Notes: generated from the letters alone by a model not told the origin. A stretch of 37,899 nt of DNA from a virus (IMGVR_UViG_3300029989_000086:1-37899); one strand, 5' to 3'; counted from the first letter of the stretch, positions 1 through 9,625 are shown. A program made the numbers and translations.

Positions 1-110
1 AGGGTTCCGACTGGGCTCCGTCAAGCGGTCCCGTGCAGTACGCGGACCTGCCGTCTGGATTCACCCGATACCAGACGACCTATTCCCTCAAGATTCGTCG
101 GCCCCTGTAG
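1..110 (+). CDS. 3' end of a head-tail/tail gene (partial)
   Basis: An open frame enters from the left edge (first full codon at base 3) and stops with TAG at 108-110, giving 35 residues ending in KIRRPL. It lies directly before the major tail gene, where tailed phages usually carry the tail terminator or head-tail connector. That is the likely identity by position only; the visible residues carry no diagnostic motif. A terminator-like hairpin follows 20 bases later. Confidence 0.6.
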   Translation, partial: GSDWAPSSGPVQYADLPSGFTRYQTTYSLKIRRPL

Positions 111-130
111 CCGGAATCCTCCTGATACAC

Positions 131-160
131 AAAGCCTCGGCCAAGCGGTCGGGGCTTTTC
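131..160 (+). terminator. Stem-loop between connector and major tail genes
   Basis: A 12-bp stem (131-142 with 147-158, two G-T pairs, loop AAGC) ends in a short T run. It resembles an intrinsic terminator. Since it lies just before the major tail gene it may only lower read-through, or it may mark the 5' or 3' end of a processed message. Confidence 0.6.
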
Positions 161-186
161 CATTTCCATAAGGAGAACCACTTAGA

Positions 187-738
187 ATGGCAATCAAAGA
201 TAGCGCCACTCTGGTCATTGGCTCGGGCAACTACTTCCTGGCTCCGGTCGGGACTGCGGCACCGGCTGATCTGACCACCATCCCGGTCACCTGGGACAAC
301 ATCGGTCACACCTCGATCGAGGACATCATGACCTGGGCGTCTGACGGCGGCGAGGCAACCGTCCTCGGCACCCTCCAGAATGCCGCGCTCCGCACGAGCT
401 ACTCCAAGCGGACCGAGAGCTTCACCATCCAGCTCCAGCAGTTCGACGAGGACAGCCTGAAGCTGTACTTCGGCTCGAACTCCTCGGTCGACACTGACGG
501 CTGGCTCGCGGTTCCCGGTTCGCCGGCACCGACCCTCCAGGCGTTCCTGGCGGTCTATGTGGACGGCGAGAACATCTTCGCGGTCTGGGCTCCGAAGGCA
601 GAGATCCTTCGTGGCGACGACATCGACCTGAGCGACACGACCTCGCTGGCGTCCCTGCCGATCAGCGTGACTCCGGTGCAGTACGGCACCAACACCTTCC
701 CATACAAGGTCAAGGCGCTCGGCGACACCACCGAGTAA
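187..738 (+). CDS. Major tail protein
   Basis: 183 aa. Likely the tail-tube subunit that polymerises around the tape measure. Length, position just before a frameshifted chaperone pair and the tape measure, and the content (Gly/Thr/Ser-rich beta segments, no membrane segment, no Cys) fit siphovirus major tail proteins of the phi13/TP901-1 type. The start has a good ribosome binding site (AAGGAG at 170-175). It is preceded by a terminator-like hairpin and followed by an unusual hairpin-rich gap, as expected for a very highly expressed gene with its own message. The family call rests on synteny more than on a motif. Confidence 0.8.
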   Translation: MAIKDSATLVIGSGNYFLAPVGTAAPADLTTIPVTWDNIGHTSIEDIMTWASDGGEATVLGTLQNAALRTSYSKRTESFTIQLQQFDEDSLKLYFGSNSSVDTDGWLAVPGSPAPTLQAFLAVYVDGENIFAVWAPKAEILRGDDIDLSDTTSLASLPISVTPVQYGTNTFPYKVKALGDTTE

Positions 739-751
739 TCCCCAACTCCCT

Positions 752-807
752 CTCCCGGTAGACGTGCGGACCCCTGCCGGGGGAGGTGACCTCAGTTACC
801 CCTGAGG
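752..807 (+). other. Two successive stem-loops after the major tail gene
   Basis: First hairpin: 752-761 pairs with 774-785 (2-base bulge). Second: CCTCAG at 790-795 pairs with CTGAGG at 802-807, loop of six. Neither has a T run. They belong to the 197-bp gap (739-935) between the major tail and chaperone genes, which holds no convincing gene. They could stabilise the 3' end of the abundant tail message or attenuate transcription. Confidence 0.45.
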
Positions 808-816
808 CTCACTACA

Positions 817-891
817 TGACGATCTGAGCGGCCTCCACTACCTAGCCAGTATGAGCGGTTGGGTCGGGAATGAGAGGCCCTCAGATCGTCA
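817..891 (+). repeat. Long inverted repeat before the chaperone genes
   Basis: TGACGATCTGAGCGGCCTC at 817-835 pairs with 874-891 over 18 bp with one bulged base, enclosing a 38-base loop. The 12-bp core (TGACGATCTGAG) is perfect. The arm ends 45 bases before the chaperone start at 936. There is no T run, so a simple terminator is unlikely; an RNA-level role (processing, stability, attenuation) or a protein-binding site is possible. Confidence 0.6.
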
Positions 892-935
892 TATGTCCGC
901 ATCCCAATCACAGACCATGAGAGGTCCGCACCACA

Positions 936-1286
936 ATGGCTTTGACTCTTGACGACATCCGCGCAGCGGTTGGCCGGAAGTACGCATCCACCGATATCGA
1001 CTTCGGCGGCTCCGACGTTCTGGTCCTGCGCAATCCCATCCGGCTCCCGAAGACTGATCGCAAGGCGCTCATGGCGCTCCAGGAGAAGTTCGAGCCCACA
1101 GAGGACGACGACGAACTGGACGGCCCAAAGGAAGCGATGAAGGGAGTTCTTCTGGTCGCAGCTGCCGACAAGGCGGTCGCGGAAGAGTTCCTGTCCCTCA
1201 TCGCTGAGGACGAGGGCGACGAGCTTCCCGTGCTTACTGAGGTCTTCACCACCTACATGAATGAGGGTCAGGTGGGGGAAGCCTAG
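936..1286 (+). CDS. Tail assembly chaperone, short form (G-like)
   Basis: 116 aa, acidic C-terminal half. This is the unshifted product of the tail chaperone pair that coats or recruits the tape measure during tail assembly, equivalent to lambda gpG. The evidence is positional and structural: it lies between the major tail and tape measure genes, ends at 1284-1286 a few codons after a GGGGGAA slip site, and the next open frame is in the -1 frame with no start needed. There is no clear Shine-Dalgarno directly before 936 (GAGAGG at 918-923 is the closest). Confidence 0.8.
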   Translation: MALTLDDIRAAVGRKYASTDIDFGGSDVLVLRNPIRLPKTDRKALMALQEKFEPTEDDDELDGPKEAMKGVLLVAAADKAVAEEFLSLIAEDEGDELPVLTEVFTTYMNEGQVGEA

Positions 1287-1687
1287 CCCTCGCGGAGCTG
1301 ATAGACGATTACGGTGAGGGGCTATATCCCGACCTGCTCTACTACTACGGCGTAGATCTTAGAGACTTGGTCAATGGCGATATAGCCCCTCTTTTCGTCT
1401 TGTCACTGGTTGAACGGCTCCCCGAGGGATCGAAGACGCTGGCACTGATGGAAGACAAACAGTACTGGCGGACATACCTAGACATCAACCCTGACTACTA
1501 CGTCCTGGCCGGCATCTTCAATGCGGTCAACGATAACACCAGGGCCAGAGGCAACTTCAAGAAGAAGCCGAAGTTTGAACCCTGGCCCGTCCCGCAGCTC
1601 CTGATCAAGAAGGCGAAGAAGCGGGAAGAGGATCGGCCAAAGTCGGTCAAGGATCTTTACGAGCGCATCATGCGAGGTAAGAAGTAA
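936..1687 (+). CDS. Tail assembly chaperone, frameshifted long form (GT-like)
   Basis: Ribosomes slipping back one base on GGGGGAA (1274-1280) leave the short frame after Glu115 and continue at 1280 in the -1 frame, reading SLALAELIDDYGEG onwards to the stop at 1685-1687. The fusion is about 250 aa. The T-like part is Lys-rich near its end (KKAKKREEDRPK), fitting contact with the tape measure. The first ATG in the -1 frame is only at 1367 and lacks a ribosome binding site, while the frame is open and protein-like from the slip site on, supporting frameshifting over independent translation. This arrangement is conserved in siphovirus tails. Confidence 0.8.
1274..1280 (+). other. -1 ribosomal slippery sequence
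   Basis: GGGGGAA read as G GGG GAA in the short chaperone frame. After slippage, Gly-GGG re-pairs perfectly and Glu-tRNA re-pairs with GGA, which is tolerable. The zero-frame stop follows two codons later (1284-1286). Confidence 0.75.
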
Positions 1688-1698
1688 TGGAGGCCTAA

Positions 1699-4600
1699 AT
1701 GGCAGGTACCCTGGTCGTCGGTCGCGTAGCCGTCCGGATCTGGCCCGACACTCGACTTTTCAAGCAGGACCTTGAGGCGCAGCTGGAAGAGAAGACGTCT
1801 AGCGTTGACGCCAAGGTACCTGTCGAGGCTGAACTCCAGGCCGAGCAGATGGAGGCTGACCTCGAACAGAAGGTCAAGCGGCTCTCTCGGATTCGGATCG
1901 CCCTCCGCGCACAGGTCAAGGGACTCGACAAGGACGTCCTCGCAGCCACCAAGGCCGCCGAGGGGCTGTCCAAGGCTGACCCGATCACGTTCTCCACCGA
2001 CGTGCACGGGCTCGACCTCACGAAGGCGATGGATCGCGGCATCAAGGAAGCGATCACCCGCAGGTTCGCATCTGCCATCAACAGCTCCCTCGCCAAGGGG
2101 ATGAAGGTTGACCCGGAACAACTCCAGAAGCTCGCGCGGGAGGTGGAGGTTGGGCTCGGCCCAGTGTCGATCAGCCCCTCCCTCGGCAAGGGCTTCCTCG
2201 ATGAGGCACGTAAGGCGCGCAGCGAACTTCAGGGTGAGGCGAACAAGGTCTCCTGGTTCGATCCCAAGAACTTCGAGCGCGACGTCGTCGCCCGGCTCGG
2301 CGGCAAGACGGTCACTGTCCCGATCAAGTACAACGGGTCGGACAAGGACTTCCGGAACCAGTACCGCAAGCTGGTCAACGACTCGATCCGCGACACGAAT
2401 AAGACTATGCCGGGGATTCTTGGCAATGCGTTCGGCAGGGCTATCGGCAACCCGATCATAGAGTCGGTCCGAGCGGCCGGCTTTCGCCTGAAGAACCTGT
2501 TCAGCGACGTCAGCGCGATTCGGATCAAGGCTGAGGTCGACGAGTCCACCCTCGCTAAGGCTGAGATTGAGCTGGAGCTGTGGTTCAAGCGACTCAAGGT
2601 GATGACCACCCACGTCAAGACAGTCCTCGACAAGAAGTCTGTTAGGGGCGTCATCACTGGCCTCGGAGCACTTTCCGGTGGCCGCGTGTTCAAGAACCTC
2701 GTCACGCTCGAACCGTTCAAGCACCTCGACGAGCAGCTCCCGAAGATCTCGCTGATGGCGACCATGCTGGGGCAGGCAGCTAACTACCTGATCTCGATGT
2801 CGTCCGATGCGTTTGCGCTCGGTCGAAGCATCGCTCAGATCGCCCCTGCGGCATTGGTGCTCCCTGGAATCTTCGCTGGTGCCGCGACCTCAATGATCGT
2901 GCTCACCACGGCGATGTCCACCATGAAGAAGCAAGCCGTTGGCGTCTACAACCAGTGGTCTGCACTTCAGAAGAAGATCGGCAAGAACTTCTGGAGCGCG
3001 GCCGCAAAGCCGATGTCCACGTTCCTGTCTGACATGTCGGGTGGGTTCAAGCGGACCAGCACGATCCTCGGCGGATTCATCGCCAAGGTCCTCGGTTCCT
3101 TCCACGACATCGTCTCGCCACACATCGCGTCATACGTCACCGCGCTAGGCAAGGGCTTCTCCATCATCGGTGGAGCATCGCCGGCCATCGCGCACATCGT
3201 GAAGACTTTCGGCGACCTGGGTGCGAAGGCAACACCTCGACTGGCCCAGTGGGTCGCAGACATGACGAACAAGTTCTCGGCATGGATGAAGCTGAAAGGC
3301 AAGTCGGGCCTCAATCGAATGATTGAGGATGCCATCACCAACATCAAGAGCCTTTGGAATGTAGCCGCTGGGACTCAGAAGATCCTAAGCGGAATCTCCA
3401 AGGCTGCAACCGCCGCTGGTGGTGCAACCCTTACGTCGCTCGGAGACTCCCTCCAGCGCATCGCAAAGATCGTCAATAGTAGTGGCTTCCAGGCTCGCCT
3501 GACCAACGTATTCGCTTCGGCGCGTGACGCCATCGAGAACATGGTCGGAGTTTCCGGACCTGCGGTATCGAAGATGTTCAGGGATATCGGTGACAATGCC
3601 GACAAGCTCCTGCCGAAGGTTGGCATCGTAGCGGGCAAGATCATCGCGTCGTTTGCGACAGTCTTCGATCAGCCGCAGGTTGGCAACTCGATCCTCAACT
3701 TCTTCGACGCGCTGAACGGCACGCTCGACAAGCTCCAGCCGACACTCACGAACGTGAGCAATGGCATGGCCGGCGTCATCAACGTGCTCGCCAAGATGCT
3801 CACCGCCTTCGAGCCGATCGTCGAGATCGCCTTCGGGGCGCTGGAGAGCCACGCAACGGGACTGCTGAAGTCAATCCAGGTCGTCATTGAGAACCTGTCC
3901 TCAGGCCTCGCGACCTTCATGACGGATCTACTCCCTGCGATTGACCAGCTCGCCCCCGCACTGCTCTCCCTGTTGGAGAACACCTCGGGCGACATCAAGA
4001 ACATCCTGGTCGTAGCCGGCCCAGCGGTCGAAGCGCTCCTTAGGCTCCTGGCTGGCGCCGCCACGGTGCTCAGCTCAATCCCAGGGCCTCTTCAGGGCGT
4101 ATTCGCGCTGGCCCTCGGTGGAGCACTCGCCGTCAAGGTAGCCCTCGGTGGCTGGAAGAGTGTGCTCGGCGAATGGGCAGTTAAGGCCAAGGCCGTAGGC
4201 GCTTCCGTCCAAGAGTCCTTCAAGGGTTCCGCAATCAGCAACTTCGGCTCAAAGCTGAAGGGGCTAGTCTCTAACCTCGCCGGAATCGCGATCAAGGCAT
4301 TCATGGTCTCGGCAGCGCTCAACGCCATTGGCGCGGCGCTCGATACCCGCCAAGCGGTAGCTGGTGCGGATGCGCTCAGCCTCGCGATGCAGAAGATCCA
4401 GGACAACTCGGACTTCTCATCGCTGAACACGCAGCTTCGCAACTCCATGTGGCCGGACGCCGTCAACAAGTTTGACGACCTGACGCTTTCTATGAAGAAG
4501 TTCAAGGATCAGACGCAAGGCTTCAGTGGCAACCTGACTGGCCTGACGGACAAGATCCTCGGATTCCTCGGAACGGCGGATGCGTCAAATACCCAGAAGC

Positions 4601-6078
4601 TGAAGGACACCTTCGAGAGTTACGACCAGTTCCTGGCGAACCTCACGAAGACCGATCCTTCGTCAGCTACGGCAATCTTCGACCAACTGAAGGCGAAAGC
4701 AATCGCTGCTGGATGGTCCGTTGAGGATCTGTCCAAGGTGTTCGACGACTACCAAGCTGCCGCAGCCCTTGCTGCGGGTAAGGCTAGTGGCTCCTTCAAG
4801 AAGTCCGCCGAAGAAATCGCGGCCGATGCTGAAGCTGCCAAGAGTTCCTTCTTGGGCACGCAGAACACCATGGTCAACCAGATGAAACTGTTGGGCTCCA
4901 AGAACAAAGCCCTCATAGCGCACCAGCTCGTTCAGCAACGCAACACAATGCTGACGGAGATGGCGAAGACTGCAACTGGTGCCGATAAGGAAATCCTCGG
5001 CAAGGCGAGCGCTCTGAACGACAAGATCTCGTCGGCTACCACCAAGCTCGGCAACGCCACCAGCAAGAAGGCTAAAGAGAAGTACTCGAAGGAACTGGAC
5101 ACCCTTCTGGCTACGTACCAGGAGAAGTTCGGAACCGACATCTCTACCCTCCTGACGGGCGGCTCGTCCGGCTCGGACACGATGTCTGCGGCGATCTCTG
5201 CGATGGTCGGCAACGGCCTCACTCCAGAGGCGAAGGCAACGCTGACGTCCTCGATCGAGACCCCGGTCAACACCGCAGTCGACAACGCCAAGATCAAGAT
5301 CGCGACGCTCCCTGGAGCGATCACGGGACTGGATATCGCCGGCAAGGTGAACGCCAAGGTTGCTGAAGCGCAGACCGCCATCACGACGGGCGCTGCGACC
5401 ATCACGGCCGGAATGTCCGGAACGCTGATCACCTTCGCAGTCACGGCTTCGACAATGGCCTCCACGGCTGTTGGAACGCTGAGGACGTTGGTCTCCGCAT
5501 CGTTTGGTGCAATCGAGACCGGCATGAGCGAGTACGTCATCGCGTTCTCGACCCAGTCAAGCCTCGTTGAAGGAATGGCTTCAACGCTCAGGGATCGCGT
5601 GAAGGGCAACGTTACCGTTGACCTCTCACTCCAGGGCGCGGCAGCCGTGAACTCGTTCATCAGTGGCGCCACTTCAGCGGACTCCCTTAGCAGGGTTGTC
5701 GCTGCGGCAAAACTGGTCGGCAAGACCTTCAAGGACAACAAGGGTCCCCTGAGTTACGACCGAGTGATGATGGTGCCGGAAGGCAAGGCCACCGTCGCAG
5801 GCTACGTAGACGGAATCCTGTCCCAGGTTAACGCCGTGAAGAGTGCAGCGAAGACCGTTACGAATGCGGCAGCCGGCGAGTTCGGTTCCGCAGCTGATCG
5901 CGCGATTAGCGCGGCAGCCACGTCATCGAGTATCGACAAGCTCGCAGTCAGTGCAAACCAGACCGTCTACACGATCGGCGACGTGACTGTGGATGTGAAG
6001 GAACTCGAAGGCGTCAAGACCATCGATCAGCTCGCGAAGACTCTCCGCCGTAAGAAGCGGCAGGCTGGAGGTAAGTAG
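1699..6078 (+). CDS. Tape measure protein
   Basis: 1,459 aa, the longest gene here, as usual for the protein that sets tail length and spans the tube lumen. It is rich in Ala, Lys, Ser and Leu helical segments. Hydrophobic stretches, notably around residues 365-420 (many Ala, Ile, Leu, Met), suit insertion into or passage through the host membrane at DNA ejection. No lysozyme or peptidase motif (LysM, M23, NlpC) was recognised. By the rule of thumb of about 0.15 nm per residue, the tail would be near 200 nm. The ribosome binding site GGAGG lies at 1689-1693. It directly follows the chaperone pair and precedes the tail tip genes. Confidence 0.9.
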   Translation: MAGTLVVGRVAVRIWPDTRLFKQDLEAQLEEKTSSVDAKVPVEAELQAEQMEADLEQKVKRLSRIRIALRAQVKGLDKDVLAATKAAEGLSKADPITFSTDVHGLDLTKAMDRGIKEAITRRFASAINSSLAKGMKVDPEQLQKLAREVEVGLGPVSISPSLGKGFLDEARKARSELQGEANKVSWFDPKNFERDVVARLGGKTVTVPIKYNGSDKDFRNQYRKLVNDSIRDTNKTMPGILGNAFGRAIGNPIIESVRAAGFRLKNLFSDVSAIRIKAEVDESTLAKAEIELELWFKRLKVMTTHVKTVLDKKSVRGVITGLGALSGGRVFKNLVTLEPFKHLDEQLPKISLMATMLGQAANYLISMSSDAFALGRSIAQIAPAALVLPGIFAGAATSMIVLTTAMSTMKKQAVGVYNQWSALQKKIGKNFWSAAAKPMSTFLSDMSGGFKRTSTILGGFIAKVLGSFHDIVSPHIASYVTALGKGFSIIGGASPAIAHIVKTFGDLGAKATPRLAQWVADMTNKFSAWMKLKGKSGLNRMIEDAITNIKSLWNVAAGTQKILSGISKAATAAGGATLTSLGDSLQRIAKIVNSSGFQARLTNVFASARDAIENMVGVSGPAVSKMFRDIGDNADKLLPKVGIVAGKIIASFATVFDQPQVGNSILNFFDALNGTLDKLQPTLTNVSNGMAGVINVLAKMLTAFEPIVEIAFGALESHATGLLKSIQVVIENLSSGLATFMTDLLPAIDQLAPALLSLLENTSGDIKNILVVAGPAVEALLRLLAGAATVLSSIPGPLQGVFALALGGALAVKVALGGWKSVLGEWAVKAKAVGASVQESFKGSAISNFGSKLKGLVSNLAGIAIKAFMVSAALNAIGAALDTRQAVAGADALSLAMQKIQDNSDFSSLNTQLRNSMWPDAVNKFDDLTLSMKKFKDQTQGFSGNLTGLTDKILGFLGTADASNTQKLKDTFESYDQFLANLTKTDPSSATAIFDQLKAKAIAAGWSVEDLSKVFDDYQAAAALAAGKASGSFKKSAEEIAADAEAAKSSFLGTQNTMVNQMKLLGSKNKALIAHQLVQQRNTMLTEMAKTATGADKEILGKASALNDKISSATTKLGNATSKKAKEKYSKELDTLLATYQEKFGTDISTLLTGGSSGSDTMSAAISAMVGNGLTPEAKATLTSSIETPVNTAVDNAKIKIATLPGAITGLDIAGKVNAKVAEAQTAITTGAATITAGMSGTLITFAVTASTMASTAVGTLRTLVSASFGAIETGMSEYVIAFSTQSSLVEGMASTLRDRVKGNVTVDLSLQGAAAVNSFISGATSADSLSRVVAAAKLVGKTFKDNKGPLSYDRVMMVPEGKATVAGYVDGILSQVNAVKSAAKTVTNAAAGEFGSAADRAISAAATSSSIDKLAVSANQTVYTIGDVTVDVKELEGVKTIDQLAKTLRRKKRQAGGK

Positions 6079-6083
6079 CCCTA

Positions 6084-8555
6084 ATGGCAGTCACTTGGGG
6101 TACCGCAAAGGGTACCGGAACCAAGTTCAGGGTGGGACTGGAAGTTACAGTCCCACCCGTGACGTCCACCACAACGAGTGTGGTCGTCACCACGAACATT
6201 TGGATCTGGACAAAGGACAAGGTTTCCGACTCCTCGACCACCCTCACCATCAGCGGCACGGCCGCTCCCGTTGGGTCTCAGACGATTACTGTCTCGACCC
6301 CTTCCAACTCGGACTGGTCTACCAGCAATAAGAAGCTGGTAGCCACGAAGACGTTGGCCTTCAATACCACTACGGCCGCGCAGCCGATCTCGGTTACCGC
6401 ATCGGTTACCGGGATGAACGCCGCAGGCGCCAGTACGGTTGCAACCGAAACGCTCGCCAAGACAATCGCAGCCCTCCCCATTCTGGCGCCGGCTGCCCCT
6501 GTCTCATGCGCGGTGGCTCGGGTCAACGACAGTGTTCAGGCAATCACTTGGGTCAACACTTCGCCCTCGGATGCGAACCGTCCGTATCAGGCCATCGAGG
6601 TATGGCGCTGGGACAACAAGGCTCCGGACTACTACCGGATCGCCGTCATCGGACTTGCAACCAGTTACACCGATGTGAGCACGATCGTCGACCGACGCTT
6701 CCGGTACGCGGTTCGCGCCTGGAATGCGGCTGGCGTTAGTGGCTGGAGCTTCAGCGATTTCATTGAGACCACAACGGCAGCCCCGACTGGCTTGGTTGCG
6801 CAGCGACCAGCTACGGACGTCATTGTCTCCTGGGCGAACGTCACCACTATCGGAACCTCGGTGGAGCTGTGGCGAGCCCAGGACGACGTATGGGAAGGGG
6901 CAGCCCTTGCAACGCTGACCCTCGATAACGCCAGCTACACCGACGCCGGGGCTCCTACCGACAAGGCCCTCAACTACCGGGTGCGAACCCTTGGTGCGAT
7001 CGCTTCTCCCTTCCTGTACTCACAGACGGTCCCCGTTCCCGTTCCCCCAGTGGAGCCGGCTATCACGGGACCGAACGGAGTGTTCGACGCAAGTAAGCCG
7101 ATCACCCTGTCCTGGTCGTTCATGACTGGAGACGGAAGCACTCAGACCGCCTACAAGCCCCACTGGCGCGAGCAGGGCACGCCCGAGTGGCAGACCCCAT
7201 CGGGGATCTCCCTCGGCGCTACGGCGAACGCCACGACGAACGAGATCCTCTGCTCGGGACATCGACTGAATCTCGGTGACGTCCTGACCCTCACTGGCAC
7301 GATGCCTGTGCCGCTGGTGCAGAGCGTCAAGTACTACGCGATCCCCGCCTCTGCCGACCGCTTCACGGTGGCCTTGTCGGAGGAGGACGCGGAGGCTGGC
7401 ACGTCGATCGATATCACCAGCTCCACCGGTTCGTTCATGGTCGCCACCGGACGCATCGCAGGCAATAACACGATCCACGAGATTGCGGGACTCGATCCCG
7501 GCAAGGCGTGGGAATGGTCCCTTCGCACCTACGGTCGCTTCACGGGCATCAACCCGGGCTCCCCGTGGGCACGCGTAGGCGGCTTCCGTACCGCGAGTCG
7601 CCCCATGCCAACCGTGATCTACCCAGACGACGGCTCGACGATCAGCTCGCCCAAGGCGATGCTCAGCTGGATCTTCTACAGCGCAGATGCAGGGGTGCTC
7701 CAACAGTGGGCGCGCGTCGCTCTGTACAAGGGCGATACCGGCAAGCTCCTGGAGTCCTTCGAGGCTGACGGCGAGTGGTTCGACTACTCCTTCACGACCG
7801 ATCTGATCAACGGCGCTGACTACCGAATCGACCTGACCGTCGAGGGCGACAACGGTATCCGCTCCGACCTAACCTCCACCTCATTCACTGCTGAGTATGT
7901 GGGGCCAACTGCCCCTGGCGTCGTGGCTGAGTGGAACACGGACGAGGGCGAAGTCGTCCTCTACATCCAGAACCCCGTCGACAACGATCGACCACCGGCA
8001 ATCAGCAACACGATCTGGCGCTCGGTTGATGGAAGCGATTTCGAGCTGTGGCAGTCGGGTGTAGGTACCGACACGACGCTGGTAGACCCACTCCCCACGC
8101 CGAACACGATCAACACCTATCGGGTGCAGGCGTTCTCGGCTGACGGAACTAACGAGATCCTCGACGTCGCAGTCAACTGCGATAACGCAGGCGACTGGTA
8201 CTGGCTCAATGGCGGACCCGGATTCACGGTGAAGGCGAAGGTGCGATACAGCGCTGGAGTCTCGATCACCTTCGGGCTCGACAAGACGTTGCAACAGTTC
8301 GCAGGCCGCACTCGTCCCGTGGAGTTCTCGGGGACCATCCGGAAGCACGAGATCCAACTGTCGGCAACCCTTCCTCGCGACGAAGAGGGATGGGCCACGT
8401 TGGCGGATTTGATGGTTCTGGCGGACACCGCAGGGCCGGTCATGTACCGCGACCCGATCGGTCGGCGACTCCTGTGCAGCCTCGGGGACATTCAGTTCGA
8501 CGATTCCGAGAATCTCATCAACTTCCAGACCACTCTTACGGAGGTGAGTAGTTGA
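6084..8555 (+). CDS. Tail tip/minor tail protein with fibronectin type III-like repeats
   Basis: 823 aa. The middle is a run of beta-sandwich repeats resembling fibronectin type III: about residues 135-235 and 235-320 show the Trp/Tyr pattern (SWANV, YRVRTLG), with further copies to about 700. The last ~120 residues (WYWLNGGPGFTV onward, ending FQTTLTEVSS) look like a distal-tail-type domain found at the C-terminus of actinophage minor tail proteins. It likely sits at the distal end of the tube, with sugar- or surface-binding repeats exposed. It starts 5 bases after the tape measure stop and overlaps the next gene by 4 bases, so the tail tip genes are translationally coupled. Confidence 0.75.
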   Translation: MAVTWGTAKGTGTKFRVGLEVTVPPVTSTTTSVVVTTNIWIWTKDKVSDSSTTLTISGTAAPVGSQTITVSTPSNSDWSTSNKKLVATKTLAFNTTTAAQPISVTASVTGMNAAGASTVATETLAKTIAALPILAPAAPVSCAVARVNDSVQAITWVNTSPSDANRPYQAIEVWRWDNKAPDYYRIAVIGLATSYTDVSTIVDRRFRYAVRAWNAAGVSGWSFSDFIETTTAAPTGLVAQRPATDVIVSWANVTTIGTSVELWRAQDDVWEGAALATLTLDNASYTDAGAPTDKALNYRVRTLGAIASPFLYSQTVPVPVPPVEPAITGPNGVFDASKPITLSWSFMTGDGSTQTAYKPHWREQGTPEWQTPSGISLGATANATTNEILCSGHRLNLGDVLTLTGTMPVPLVQSVKYYAIPASADRFTVALSEEDAEAGTSIDITSSTGSFMVATGRIAGNNTIHEIAGLDPGKAWEWSLRTYGRFTGINPGSPWARVGGFRTASRPMPTVIYPDDGSTISSPKAMLSWIFYSADAGVLQQWARVALYKGDTGKLLESFEADGEWFDYSFTTDLINGADYRIDLTVEGDNGIRSDLTSTSFTAEYVGPTAPGVVAEWNTDEGEVVLYIQNPVDNDRPPAISNTIWRSVDGSDFELWQSGVGTDTTLVDPLPTPNTINTYRVQAFSADGTNEILDVAVNCDNAGDWYWLNGGPGFTVKAKVRYSAGVSITFGLDKTLQQFAGRTRPVEFSGTIRKHEIQLSATLPRDEEGWATLADLMVLADTAGPVMYRDPIGRRLLCSLGDIQFDDSENLINFQTTLTEVSS

Positions 8556-9625
8556 GCGTCGTCATAAACGAACCGTGGTGGCCCGAGAGCCGCAATGAGC
8601 GTTACCGCATTCGGCTACTCACCCAGAAGGAAGCCACGATCAATGCCGACCTGGACGGCGTAGCCGGTGGCGTACTTGATTGGGACGTAGACAACGATAT
8701 CCGCTCTGGCGGGAATCTCGACCTCTACGTCACCAGTCAGGTCAAGGCCGTCGACTGGGCTGCCGTCCGTATCGCCATCGACTACATCCTCACGGTCGAC
8801 AATGTCCCTCATGAATACCCGATGGGGATCTACATCCCCTCGGCGCCGAAGCGAGATATCTCGTCAACCGACGAGGTCATCGACTTGGAGTTCTACGATA
8901 AGACCATCATCCTGTCGCAGGACTGCATCCCCTCGACGAAGGCGTTTGCGAGCGGAAGCTTGAAGACGGATGCTTTGCGTTGGGCAATCTCCTCTACGGG
9001 GGAGGTTGCCTACGACATCCATCCATCCACCGCCAAGTTCACCAAGCACACCGTATTCGCGGCAGGCACGAGCAAGCTGGAGATTGTAAGCACGGTCCTG
9101 GACAGCATGGGATGGTTCGCCATCTATTGCGACAGAAACGGACGCTTCCAGTGCCAGCCCTACGCACTTCCTAGTGCTCGCCCCGTGTTCTACAACTTCT
9201 ACGAGGGTGACGCGTCGATCCACAAAGCCGACTGGACCCTGGACCATGACGGGTTCGAGGTCCCCAACCGGGTCGTGGTGATAGGGGCAACGAACAGCAA
9301 GAACAAGACGCTGACCGCCTATGCCGAGGACGCAACATCTCGCTGGGGCCTGAGTGCTCGGGGTCGATGGATTACGAAGGTTGAGACCTACGCAGACCTA
9401 GACAAGCAAAAGGATGTCCAGGCCAAGGCTGACGAACTTCTGAAGACCGACCAGGACGTTCACGACTCCATTGAGTTGAGCCATGCGTGGCTTCCGGTAG
9501 ACATGAACGACGTGGTCCGCTTCAGCTCGCAGGGCTATTCGGGCATGTTCGCATTCCGCAAGTCCTCAGTCACCCTAACCCCTGGCGCCCTGGTCGAATC
9601 AACACTGGAAGGAGTTACCGCGTGA
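8552..9625 (+). CDS. Minor tail protein (tail tip, Gp37-like)
   Basis: 357 aa with a TTG start overlapping the previous stop (TTGA) behind an ACGGAGG ribosome binding site. The N-terminal half (residues 1-130, with WWPESRNERYRIRLL and the VDNVPHEYPMGIYIP segment) and size match the Gp37-like minor tail family common in actinophages, which sits between the tape-measure-proximal tip proteins and the fibre. Position supports this; function in the tip (baseplate hub or adaptor) is inferred. No enzymatic motif was seen. The C-terminus overlaps the next gene by 4 bases. Confidence 0.65.
   Translation: MSVVINEPWWPESRNERYRIRLLTQKEATINADLDGVAGGVLDWDVDNDIRSGGNLDLYVTSQVKAVDWAAVRIAIDYILTVDNVPHEYPMGIYIPSAPKRDISSTDEVIDLEFYDKTIILSQDCIPSTKAFASGSLKTDALRWAISSTGEVAYDIHPSTAKFTKHTVFAAGTSKLEIVSTVLDSMGWFAIYCDRNGRFQCQPYALPSARPVFYNFYEGDASIHKADWTLDHDGFEVPNRVVVIGATNSKNKTLTAYAEDATSRWGLSARGRWITKVETYADLDKQKDVQAKADELLKTDQDVHDSIELSHAWLPVDMNDVVRFSSQGYSGMFAFRKSSVTLTPGALVESTLEGVTA

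Noticed and set aside
1657-2724. 355-codon open frame on the minus strand inside the tape measure
   Set aside because: Antisense to a convincing gene, caused by GC-rich codon bias; no ribosome binding site and low-complexity Arg/Leu/Glu content.
9487-9621. Longer N-terminus for the fibre protein
   Set aside because: It would overlap the upstream tail gene by 139 bases; the GTG at 9622 has a good ribosome binding site and a GTGA overlap like its neighbours.
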